DNA from: DASXKD01 sp963734725
GTDB taxonomy: Bacteria; Actinomycetota; Actinomycetes; Streptosporangiales; Streptosporangiaceae
NCBI GenBank assembly: GCA_963734725.1
Contig: CAVTIX010000019.1
Span: 1-64,000, forward strand
DNA: 64,000 nt
Reading direction: 5' to 3'
Both the position numbers and the translations under genes were made by a program. This document shows, one piece after another, positions 41,602 through 50,060 of this stretch; the stretch's first letter is position 1; the number at the start of each line of letters is the position of its first letter. The notes beneath the pieces were generated by a model, which did not search any database, was not told the origin of the DNA, and worked only from the letters and a program-made list of their open reading frames with translations.

Positions 41602-41832
41602 CGGGCCCCCTGCCAGCCTCAGGTCGCGGCACGCCGCAGCCGCCGGGCCGAACGCCGCTTCGCGGCTCCGGCGGCGAGACTGCGCTCTTCCCGGGGGCAA
41701 GCCCCCGGGCCCCGTGCCTCCCCCTCCGCCGGCCGGCGCGCCTCCGGCACGACCAAGCGCAAACGCTGGCCGACGCGCCTGCGGCGTGGTGCTTGCTGGC
41801 GCGCCTCCGGCGCGACGTCCCGCGAGGGAGGC
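41599..41832 (+). repeat. Interspersed stop-to-SD intercistronic element, copy E (234 bp)
   Basis: Begins at the ruvA TGA (TGACGGGCCCCCTGCCAGCC). Contains GCCGCAGCCGCCGGGCCGA, GGCGGCGAGACTGCG, a CCCGGGGGCAAGCCCCCGGG hairpin (about 41688-41709), and two GCGCCTCCGGCRCGAC blocks. It ends in GTCCCGCGAGGGAGGC, the ribosome site of ruvB. The longest copy; an extra about 45 bp lies between its two GCCTCCGGC blocks. Confidence 0.87.
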
Positions 41833-41838
41833 GATGTG

Positions 41839-42912
41839 ATGACCGATCCGGCGGAGACTGAGCGGCTGGTGTCCCCGCTGGCCGACGCCGACGAGCGGGT
41901 GATCGAGAGCACGCTGCGGCCCAAGCGGCTGGACGACTTCATCGGCCAGGCCCGGGTCCGGGAGCAGCTTTCCCTGCTGCTCGCCGGTGCGCTGCGGCGC
42001 GGCAAGGCGCCGGATCACGTGCTGCTGTCCGGCCCGCCCGGGCTGGGCAAGACCACCATCGCCATGATCATCGCTGCCGAGCTGGGCACGCCAATGCGGA
42101 TCACCAGCGGACCGGCCATCGAGCGGGCCGGCGACCTCGCCGCGGTGCTGTCCACCCTGGGCGACGGCGAGGTCGTGTTCATCGACGAGATCCACCGGCT
42201 GGCCCGCCCCGCCGAGGAGATGCTCTACCTCGCGATGGAGGACTTCCGGGTGGACGTGGTGGTGGGCAAGGGGCCAGGGGCGACCGCCATCCCGCTGGAA
42301 ATCGCGCCGTTCACCCTGGTTGGCGCGACGACGCGGGCCGGGCTGCTGCCCGCGCCGCTGCGGGACCGGTTCGGCTTCACCGCCCACCTGGACTTCTACG
42401 AGGCCGGCGAACTCGAGGTGATCATCCGGCGATCCGCCTCGCTGCTCGGCGTCACGCTGAGCGATGACGGCGCCAAGGAGATCGCCGGCCGGTCGCGGGG
42501 GACACCGCGGATCGCCAACCGGCTGCTGCGCCGGGTGCGTGATTTCGCCGAGGTCCGGGCCGACGGCGCGATCAGCCTGGAGATCGCCCGGGACGCGCTG
42601 GAACTGTATGAAGTGGACACGCACGGGCTGGACCGGCTCGACCGCGCGGTGCTGCGCGCGCTGGTGACCCGGTTCGCCGGCGGGCCGGCCGGGCTGTCCA
42701 CCCTGGCCGTCGCCGTCGGCGAGGAAGCCGAGACGGTCGAGGTGGTCGCCGAGCCGTTCCTGGTGCGGGAGGGCCTGATCGCGCGGACCCCGCGGGGCCG
42801 GGTGGCCACCCCGCTCGCCTGGGAGCACCTGGGCCTCACCCCGCCAGACCCGGCCAGCGCCGCCGGGGTGACCGGGCCGGGAACCCTCTTCGACGACGAG
42901 GGTCCCGACTGA
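41839..42912 (+). CDS. ruvB: Holliday junction branch-migration helicase RuvB
   Basis: 357-aa AAA+ protein: LRPKRLDDFIGQARVREQLS, Walker A SGPPGLGKTTIAMII, Walker B VVFIDEIHRLARPAEE, the sensor/arginine-finger segment GATTRAGLLPAPLRDRFGF, and a winged-helix end (EPFLVREGLIARTPRGRVAT). Drives branch migration. The ATG at 41839 sits 8 nt after GGGAGG from element E; a GTG at 41836 is the neighbour start. Confidence 0.97.
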   Translation: MTDPAETERLVSPLADADERVIESTLRPKRLDDFIGQARVREQLSLLLAGALRRGKAPDHVLLSGPPGLGKTTIAMIIAAELGTPMRITSGPAIERAGDLAAVLSTLGDGEVVFIDEIHRLARPAEEMLYLAMEDFRVDVVVGKGPGATAIPLEIAPFTLVGATTRAGLLPAPLRDRFGFTAHLDFYEAGELEVIIRRSASLLGVTLSDDGAKEIAGRSRGTPRIANRLLRRVRDFAEVRADGAISLEIARDALELYEVDTHGLDRLDRAVLRALVTRFAGGPAGLSTLAVAVGEEAETVEVVAEPFLVREGLIARTPRGRVATPLAWEHLGLTPPDPASAAGVTGPGTLFDDEGPD

Positions 42913-43076
42913 CCGTCGATCCGCGGTTCAGCGAGCGGTCAGGCAACTCTGAGGCAGCGCCGAGCGTTCACTGAACAGCGGGTGTGAATGTTGTCTGGAC
43001 AGCAGGCGAGGCGGGATGTGGGGGGCAAGGGTTTGTCGCGACGATGTCACGATCGGTCAGATCAGGCCATAGCCTG

Positions 43077-43105
43077 TTGGTGCGCTGGTGGGGCGCCGCT
43101 ACACT
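43077..43105 (+). promoter_or_regulatory. Predicted promoter of yajC-secD-secF
   Basis: TTGGTG (43077-43082), a 17-bp spacer and TACACT (43100-43105) form a good SigA-type promoter in the 295-bp gap after ruvB, about 100 bp before yajC. The rest of this gap shows no gene. Confidence 0.5.
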
Positions 43106-43210
43106 TCGGCAGTTGGCCGGCGGCAGCAACGCCCCTCGCGGCAGGCGCCAACCCGGCGATCGCCTCGGCGAATGACCGGGCGCGGCATGTTAACGGAAGG
43201 ACGCCCCGTG

Positions 43211-43609
43211 ATGGGCAACGCGATTCTCGCGGCGAGCACCAGCAAGTCTTCAGGCAGCGGCTACTTCTTCCTGGTCATTATCGTGGTGCTGTTCGGCCTG
43301 CTGTACTTCGTGACGATCAGGCCGCAGCGCAACCGGCAGCGCGCGGCGCAGCAGACCCAGAGCAAGCTCGAGCCGGGGATGCGGGTCCGTACGACGGCCG
43401 GCATGTACGCGACCGTGGCGGCGGTGGAAGACCAGGATGTCATCCTGGAGGTCGCACCCGGCGTGCACGTCCGCTACGTGCGGCGGGCGATCGTGGACGT
43501 GATCCCCGACCCCAGCCAGGACTACAGCCAGACGGAGGCCGAGGAAGAGGAACCAGCGGAGCCCGAGTACCTCGACGAGACCGAGGACGGCGCTGCCAAG
43601 GGCGGCTGA
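43211..43609 (+). CDS. yajC: Preprotein translocase subunit YajC
   Basis: 132 aa. One TM helix at about residues 17-36 (GYFFLVIIVVLFGLLYF), then the invariant TIRPQRNRQRAAQQTQSKLEPGMRVRTTAGMYATV block, and an acidic C-terminal tail. Partner of SecDF in the Sec holotranslocon. Start ATG 43211 or GTG 43208, after GGAAGG. Confidence 0.94.
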   Translation: MGNAILAASTSKSSGSGYFFLVIIVVLFGLLYFVTIRPQRNRQRAAQQTQSKLEPGMRVRTTAGMYATVAAVEDQDVILEVAPGVHVRYVRRAIVDVIPDPSQDYSQTEAEEEEPAEPEYLDETEDGAAKGG

Positions 43610-43668
43610 CCGGCGCCATCCGCGTCCACGGCGGCCCGAACGACTAGCGGATCGAAGGATAGACAGAA

Positions 43669-45602
43669 GTGGCTACCCCTAGCGGCAACGCCTCCAGGCC
43701 CGGCCGTTACCTGGCAGTGCTGGTAGCGATCATCGTCGTGTTGCTCCTGGCCATCGTGGGCAGCGATATCGGCAGCCCCGGCAAATGGTCGCAGGCGTTC
43801 AAGGTGCGCCTGGGCCTCGACCTCACCAGCGGCACGACCGTGTCGCTGGCGGCGGTGCCGGTGCACGGGTCGAAGGTGACGGAGGCCCAGATGGCCACGG
43901 CACAGCAGATCATGTTCAACCGCGTGAACAGCGCGGGCTTCACCGAGGCGCAGGTGGTGCCGCAGGGCACGAGCATCATGACCGTGTCGGTGCCGGGCAA
44001 GAACTCGGCCGGCGTGGTCAAGCTGGTCAGCCAGACCGCCGAATTGCTGTTCCGCCAGGTGCTGCTGATGGCGCCGAACGCGGCGAGCGCGGTCACACCT
44101 ACGCCGGCGCCGTCACCCACCCCGTCGGGGGCCGCGTCCGCCTCGCCGTCGGGGAGCGCGTCACCTCAGCCCTCGTCGTCGGCCACCACCAAGGCGAAGG
44201 TGCGGGGGAGCGGCGAGAACCGGACCGCGGTGCTGGCCCGCAGCGCCAGCAGGCTCGGCACGGTGACAGCCGCGCAGGCGAAGGCCAGCCCCACGCCCAC
44301 GCCGTCGGCCACCTCGTCCTCGTCCGGATCGGCCACCCCCGCCGCGACGCCGTCGCCGACCCCGACGGTCACCTCGCCGAACCACACGTCCACCTGGCAG
44401 CAGGCCAGCGGCAACGCGGCGGCGCTCAGCCCGCAGATCAAGAGCCTGTTCGACAAGGTGGACTGCTCGTCCAAGAGCTGGGCGAAGCAGATCGGCTACA
44501 GCCCGGCAGTCTGGGACAACCCGAAGAACCAGATCGTGGCCTGCGGCCTGTCCAACGGGACCAGCGGGGTGCCGTACAAATTCGTGCTCGACCAGGCCAA
44601 GGTGCTCGGCAGCCAGATCAAGTCGGCCAGCGCGACCCCGCAGCAGAGCAGCACGTTCTGGCAAACCAACATCAACTTCAACGGCGCGGGAGCGAAGGCG
44701 TTCGGCGACCTCACCACCCAGATGTACAACCAGTACGGCAAGTCCGCCTCGCCGCTGGATTACCTCGCGGTGGTGCTGGACGGGCAGGTGATCTCGTTCC
44801 CCGCGATCAACCAGGGCCCGATCGTCGGCGGGTCGGCGGAGATCTTCGGCAACTTCAGCCAGGCGAACGCCACCAACCTCGCCAACGTGCTGTCCTACGG
44901 CTCGCTGCCGCTGACCTTCCGCCAGGAGTCCGTCGAGACTGTCACCCCGCAGCTTGGCCACGACCAGCTCGCCGCTGGCCTGCTGGCCGGCGCGCTCGGG
45001 CTGATCCTGGTCGTCATCTACCTGATGCTCTATTACCGGGGCCTGGCCATCGTCGCGGTGTCCAGCCTCGCCATCGCGGCGCTGCTCGCCTACCTGTCGG
45101 TGATCGTGCTCGGCAAGTACCAGGGCTTCGCGATGTCGCTGGCCGGCATCGCGGGCCTCATCGTGGCCATCGGCATCACCGCAGACTCGTTCGTGGTGTT
45201 CTTCGAACGACTACGTGACGAGGTGCGGGATGGCGGCAAATCCCTGCGCGCCGCGGTGGAACACGGCTGGACCCGGGCCCGGCGGACCATCCTGGTCTCC
45301 GACACCGTCTCCTTCCTCGCCGCCGCCTTGCTCTACTACTTCGCCATCGGCGACGTGAAGGGCTTCGCGTTCACCCTCGGCCTCACCACGATCATCGACC
45401 TGGTGGTGGTCTTCACCTTCACCCATCCGATGATGACGCTGCTCGCCCGGACCAAGTTCTTCGGCGGCGGCCATCCCCTGTCCGGGCTCGACCCGGCCCG
45501 CCTGGGGGCCAGAGCGCCCTGGCGGGGCGCCCCCGCACCCCGGTGCGGCCGGCCAGGCAGGCCACAGCCCAGGGCAGGCCAGCCACGGCGAAGGAGGCGT
45601 GA
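43669..45602 (+). CDS. secD: Protein translocase subunit SecD (C-terminal frameshift)
   Basis: About 640 aa from the GTG at 43669. TM1 (YLAVLVAIIVVLLLAIVG), the SecD signature VRLGLDLTSGTTVSLAAVP, a long periplasmic domain with an inserted Ser/Thr/Pro/Ala-rich spacer (about 140-250), and five C-terminal TM helices with GIAGLIVAIGITADSFVVFFERLRDE. The frame as read does not stop before secF and would run to 46032 as Arg/Pro/Gly-rich text. In another frame the sequence continues as RPRTPVRPARQATAQGRP plus ATAKEA and stops at 45600-45602, sharing one base with the secF ATG. A single missing base in the G/C run at about 45520-45534 explains this. SecDF uses proton motive force to pull secreted proteins. 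Confidence 0.9.
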
Positions 45603-46891
45603 TGGCGTCGCTCCGCGGTCTTGGCGGCAGGCTCTACCGGGGCGAGGTCTCGGTCGAGTTCGTAGCCCGCAAGCGGCTCTGGTACTCCATCTCGGGCGCG
45701 ATCCTGGCGGTCAGCGTCATCGCCGTCGTCGTGTTCGGGCTGAACTTCAGCGTGGATTTCAAGGGCGGCTCGGTCTACCAGTTCGCGGCGGGGTCCTCCA
45801 CGATCTCGCAGGTGCGCCAGACGGTCAGCGCGTCCGGTGGCGGCCAGGACGCCATCGTCCAGAAGATCACGCCGCTGGGCGGCGGCGCCCCCAAGTGGCA
45901 GGTGCAGACGCGCCCGCTGACCGTCGAGCAGCAAGACAGCGTGGTGAGCGCGCTCAGCAAGCAGTTCGGCGTCCCGCAGAACGAGATCAGCCAGACCTCG
46001 ATCGGGGCGAGCTGGGGCAGTCAGATCTCTAAGAAGGCGGCGGAGGCGCTCATCGCCTTCATCGTCGTGATCGTCATCTACCTCTCGATCGCGTTCGAGT
46101 GGAAGATGGCCGTCGCCGCGCTGATCGCCCTCGCGCACGACATCGTCATCACCGTCGGCGTGTACGCGCTCGCCCACTTCGAGGTCAGCCCCGCCTCGGT
46201 GATCGGCCTGCTGACGATCCTGGGTTACTCGCTGTACGACACGGTGGTGGTGTTCGACAAGGTCCGGGAGAACACGGCGGGGCTGCTCGCCTCCACCCGG
46301 TCCACCTACAGCCAGGCGGCGAACCAGGCGCTCAACCAGACGCTGGTCCGCTCGATCAACACCTCGCTGATCGCGCTGCTGCCGGTGGCGTCCATCCTGT
46401 TCGTGGGCGCGGGGTTCCTCGGCGCCGGCGAGCTGAAGGACCTGGCGCTGGTGCTTTTCGTCGGCATGCTGTCCGGCACCTACTCCTCCATCTGCATCGC
46501 CACCCCGGTGCTGGCCGATCTGAAAGAGCGCGAGCCGCAGTACAAGGCCCTGGCCAAGCGGGTGCAGCTGCGCGCCTCCGGCGGGCGCGCCGCCAAGCGC
46601 GCCGCGGCCAAGGCGCCGGTCGGCCAGGCGGCATCTGGCCGCGCGGCAACCGGCCGGCCTGGCCGCGCCGCGGCGCCTGCTCCGGAACCGGACCTGGCCG
46701 CCGGGGATGCCGATGCGGGCGTGACAGACCAGCCAGGTGAGGAAGCCGTCGAGAACACCGCCGCGGCCGCCGAGCCCGTGGCCGCGGGCCAGCCCACGTC
46801 CCGCAGCGGGCCGCGGCCAGGACCGCGCCAGCAGCCACGGCGCACCAGCGCGGCCAAGCGCCGGCCCAGCGGCAAGAAGCGGCGGCGGTAG
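45602..46891 (+). CDS. secF: Protein translocase subunit SecF
   Basis: 429 aa: RRLYRGEVSVEFVARKRLWY-like start, TM1, NFSVDFKGGSVYQF (signature D/FxGG), and five C-terminal TMs with ALIALAHDIVITVGVYAL and GYSLYDTVVVFDKVREN. The last about 100 residues are an Ala/Arg/Pro-rich tail ending in KRRPSGKKRRR. AAGGAGG lies 5 nt before the ATG. One-base overlap with the restored secD stop shows tight coupling. Confidence 0.95.
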   Translation: MASLRGLGGRLYRGEVSVEFVARKRLWYSISGAILAVSVIAVVVFGLNFSVDFKGGSVYQFAAGSSTISQVRQTVSASGGGQDAIVQKITPLGGGAPKWQVQTRPLTVEQQDSVVSALSKQFGVPQNEISQTSIGASWGSQISKKAAEALIAFIVVIVIYLSIAFEWKMAVAALIALAHDIVITVGVYALAHFEVSPASVIGLLTILGYSLYDTVVVFDKVRENTAGLLASTRSTYSQAANQALNQTLVRSINTSLIALLPVASILFVGAGFLGAGELKDLALVLFVGMLSGTYSSICIATPVLADLKEREPQYKALAKRVQLRASGGRAAKRAAAKAPVGQAASGRAATGRPGRAAAPAPEPDLAAGDADAGVTDQPGEEAVENTAAAAEPVAAGQPTSRSGPRPGPRQQPRRTSAAKRRPSGKKRRR

Positions 46892-46896
46892 CCGCC

Positions 46897-47442
46897 TTGC
46901 CTGGCCGCAAAGCGGCCGCGGACGCCGCGCTGGCCGACCTGATCACCTCCCGGATCCGGGACATCCCCGACTATCCCAAGCCGGGAGTCGTGTTCAAGGA
47001 CATCACCCCGCTGCTGGCTGACGGCCCGGCGCTCCAGGCGGTGGTGCGCGCGCTGGCCAGCGGGCACGGACCGGTGGACAAGGTGGTAGGGATCGAGGCG
47101 CGCGGGTTCATCCTCGCGGCGTCCGCCGCCTGCGAGCTCGGCTCGGGCTTCGTGCCGGTCCGCAAGCAGGGCCGGCTGCCCGGGCCCACCTACGAGCAAA
47201 GCTACGAACTCGAGTACGGGACCGCCACCGTCGAGGTGCACCAGGACGCGTTCCGCCCCGGAGAGCGGGTCCTGATCATCGACGACGTGCTGGCCACCGG
47301 CGGGACGGCGCAGGCCACCGCCAGCCTGGTCCGCCGGGCGGGTGCGGACATCGTCGGCGTGGCCGTCATCATGGAGCTCACATTCCTCGGCGGCCGTGCC
47401 AAGCTCGCCGGAGAGCCGCTGCGCACCCTCGTGGCGGTCTGA
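46897..47442 (+). CDS. apt: Adenine phosphoribosyltransferase
   Basis: 181 aa: LITSRIRDIPDYPKPGVVFKDITPLL, GIEARGFILAASAACELG, RKQGRLPGPTYEQSYELEYG, and the PRPP loop VLIIDDVLATGGTAQATA. Converts adenine and PRPP to AMP (purine salvage, complementing the degradation island upstream). A TTG start 5 bp after the secF stop fits the family N-terminus; no strong ribosome site is seen, so coupling to secF is likely. Confidence 0.94.
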   Translation: MPGRKAAADAALADLITSRIRDIPDYPKPGVVFKDITPLLADGPALQAVVRALASGHGPVDKVVGIEARGFILAASAACELGSGFVPVRKQGRLPGPTYEQSYELEYGTATVEVHQDAFRPGERVLIIDDVLATGGTAQATASLVRRAGADIVGVAVIMELTFLGGRAKLAGEPLRTLVAV

Positions 47443-47597
47443 CCGGCGGGGCCGCCGGCCGCCACGCCGGGCCGCCGGACCCGCCGCAGGAATAGTGAGC
47501 CGGGGGGAACGTGCTGTTGCCTCGGAGGGCGGCAACTCCCGGACCGCTCTGACAAGCGCCGATAGACTGGTTGCCTGGGCGGACGACAGGAGCGTAT

Positions 47598-50060
47598 GTG
47601 GCTGGTGACGTAGCAACGACCCGCACGGCCGCCGCTGACGTCACCCAGTCCGCCCCGGGACCGGAGGAATCTTCCGTCCCCGGGGAGGACACAGAGGTGG
47701 CGCGCGACGCAGCCGAGCCGCGCCGTGCCCGGCCCGCAGCCGCCAAGCTGGCGCCGCCCGCTGACGCGCCTGCCCCGGCTGCCACCGCCACACCCGCTCC
47801 GTCCGGCGGTATCAGCGGCGGGGGAGCGGGAGTCCGCCGCCGGCTGGCCCGCCTCGGCGCGCCCCGTGGCGGCGGAATCAACCCGGTGCTCGAGCCGCTG
47901 ATCAAGACGGTCCGGGCGACGCATCCCAAAGCGGACGTCAGGCTGGTCGGCCGGGCCTACGAGGTGGCCGCGCACTGGCACGCCGGGCAGATGCGCAAGA
48001 GCGGCGACCCCTTCATCACCCATCCGCTCGCGGTGACCACGATCCTGGCCGAGCTCGGCATGAACACCGACACGCTCTGCGCGGCGCTGCTGCACGACAC
48101 CGTGGAGGACACCGCCTATACCCTTGCCGAGCTGCGCAAAGAGTTCGGCGACGAGGTGGCCACGCTGGTCAACGGGGTCACCAAGCTGGACCGGGTCAAG
48201 TACGGGGAGGCCGCCGAGGCGGAGACCGTCCGCAAGATGGTGGTCGCGATGTCCCGTGACATCCGGGTGCTGCTGATCAAGCTGGCCGACCGGCTGCATA
48301 ACATGCGCACGCTGCGCTACCTGCCACGGGAGAAGCAGGAGCGGAAGTCGCGCGAGGTGCTGGAGATCTACGCCCCGCTCGCGCACCGGCTCGGCATGAA
48401 CACCATCAAGTGGGAACTGGAAGACCTGGCGTTCGCGACCATGTACCCCAAGCGGTACGACGAGATCGCGCGGATGGTCTCCGAGCGCGCCCCCGAGCGG
48501 GAACACTTCCTGCAGGACGTGGTGGAAGAGGTTAGATCGGACCTGCGCGAAGCCAAGATCAAGGCGCGGGTCACCGGGCGCCCGAAGCACTACTACTCCG
48601 TCTACCAGAAGATGATCGCCCGCAACGTCGGCTTCGATGAGATCTATGACCTGGTAGGCATCCGCGTGCTGGTCGACAGCGTGCGGGACTGCTATGCGGC
48701 TCTCGGCACGATCCACGCCCGGTGGAACCCCATCCCGGGGCGGTTCAAGGACTACATCGCGATGCCGAAGTTCAACATGTATCAGTCGCTGCACACCACG
48801 GTCATCGGCCCCGAGGGCAAGCCGGTCGAGTTGCAGATCAGGACCTGGGGCATGCACCGGCGGGCGGAGTACGGCGTCGCGGCGCACTGGAAGTACAAGG
48901 AGGAGTCGCTGGTCCCCGGGGCGCGCGGCGCGGCGTCCGGCGCCAGCGACATGGTCTGGCTCCAGCAACTGGTCGACTGGCAGCGGGAGACGGCAGACCC
49001 GGCCGAGTTCCTCGAGTCGCTGCGGTTCGACCTCGGCGCGGCCGAGGTCTACGTCTTCACCCCCAAGGGCCAGGTGATCGCGCTGCCGCAGGGCGCGACC
49101 CCGGTGGACTTCGCCTACGCGATCCACACCGAGGTCGGCCACCGCTGCATCGGCGCCAGGGTCAACGGCCGCCTGGTCCCGCTGGAGAGCGCCCTCGACA
49201 ACGGCGACACGGTCGAGATCTTCACTTCCAAGGCGCCCGACGCCGCGCCGAGCCGGGACTGGCTGGGCTTTGTCAAGAGCGCCCGGGCCCGCAACAAGAT
49301 CAAGCACTGGTTCTCCAAGGAACGCCGCGAGGCGGCCGCGGAGAACGGCAAGAGCGCGATCGCGCGCGCCATGCGCAAGCAGGGACTTCCGCTGCAGCGC
49401 CTGGCGACCGGCGACGCGCTGCTGGCCATCGCCACGGAGATGCGCTTCACCGACCTGTCCGCGCTGTACGCGGCCGTCGGCGAGGGTCACGTCAGCGCCC
49501 AGTCCGTGGTCACCAAGCTGGTCCAGTCGGTGGGCGGCCTGGCCGGGGCGCAAGAAGACCTCGCAGAGACGGCGCTGCCCACCCGACCGCCGCGGCCAAG
49601 CCCGGTGCACGACTCCGGCGTCGTGGTCGAGGGGGCGGCCGACGTCTGGGCCAGGCTGTCGCGCTGCTGCACCCCGGTTCCCGGGGATGAGATCACCGGG
49701 TTCGTCACCCGCGGCCACGGCGTGTCGGTGCACCGGTCTGACTGCACCAACCTGCGGCACCTGCTCGACTCAGAGCCGGAGCGATTGGTGCCGGTGCACT
49801 GGTCGCCCACCGAGGACTCGCTGTTCCTCGTCGGGATACAGGTGGAGGCCCTCGACCGGACCGGGCTGCTCTCCGACATCACCCGTTCCATCTCCGACCA
49901 GCACGTCAACATCCTGTCCGCGTCCGTGACCACCACCAGGGACCGGGTGGCGGTGAGCAAGTTCACCTTCGAGATGGGCGACCCCAAGCATCTGGGCCAC
50001 GTGCTGCGCGCCGTGCGCGCCATCGACGGCGTCTACGACGTCTACCGGGTAACCAACTAG
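47598..50060 (+). CDS. relA: Bifunctional (p)ppGpp synthetase/hydrolase (Rel)
   Basis: 820 aa from the GTG at 47598, preceded by ACAGGAGCGTAT. After a disordered 90-residue N-terminus come the HD hydrolase (HPLAVTTILAELGMNTDTLC, ALLHDTVEDT), and the synthetase with GRFKDYIAMPKFNMYQSLHT (RFKD loop as in bifunctional Gram-positive Rel). TGS (VYVFTPKGQVIALPQGATPV), a conserved-Cys region (LSRCCTPVPGDEITGF) and a C-terminal ACT domain (LLSDITRSISDQHVNILSAS) complete it. Both activities look intact. Its stop codon and that of the convergent DUF349 gene share the palindrome CTAG. Confidence 0.96.
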   Translation: MAGDVATTRTAAADVTQSAPGPEESSVPGEDTEVARDAAEPRRARPAAAKLAPPADAPAPAATATPAPSGGISGGGAGVRRRLARLGAPRGGGINPVLEPLIKTVRATHPKADVRLVGRAYEVAAHWHAGQMRKSGDPFITHPLAVTTILAELGMNTDTLCAALLHDTVEDTAYTLAELRKEFGDEVATLVNGVTKLDRVKYGEAAEAETVRKMVVAMSRDIRVLLIKLADRLHNMRTLRYLPREKQERKSREVLEIYAPLAHRLGMNTIKWELEDLAFATMYPKRYDEIARMVSERAPEREHFLQDVVEEVRSDLREAKIKARVTGRPKHYYSVYQKMIARNVGFDEIYDLVGIRVLVDSVRDCYAALGTIHARWNPIPGRFKDYIAMPKFNMYQSLHTTVIGPEGKPVELQIRTWGMHRRAEYGVAAHWKYKEESLVPGARGAASGASDMVWLQQLVDWQRETADPAEFLESLRFDLGAAEVYVFTPKGQVIALPQGATPVDFAYAIHTEVGHRCIGARVNGRLVPLESALDNGDTVEIFTSKAPDAAPSRDWLGFVKSARARNKIKHWFSKERREAAAENGKSAIARAMRKQGLPLQRLATGDALLAIATEMRFTDLSALYAAVGEGHVSAQSVVTKLVQSVGGLAGAQEDLAETALPTRPPRPSPVHDSGVVVEGAADVWARLSRCCTPVPGDEITGFVTRGHGVSVHRSDCTNLRHLLDSEPERLVPVHWSPTEDSLFLVGIQVEALDRTGLLSDITRSISDQHVNILSASVTTTRDRVAVSKFTFEMGDPKHLGHVLRAVRAIDGVYDVYRVTN

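Noticed and set aside
43669..46032. SecD of 787 residues overlapping secF
   Set aside because: The last about 180 residues are low-complexity Arg/Pro/Gly text read out of frame over secF. A stop overlapping the secF start exists in another frame, so a frameshift is more likely.
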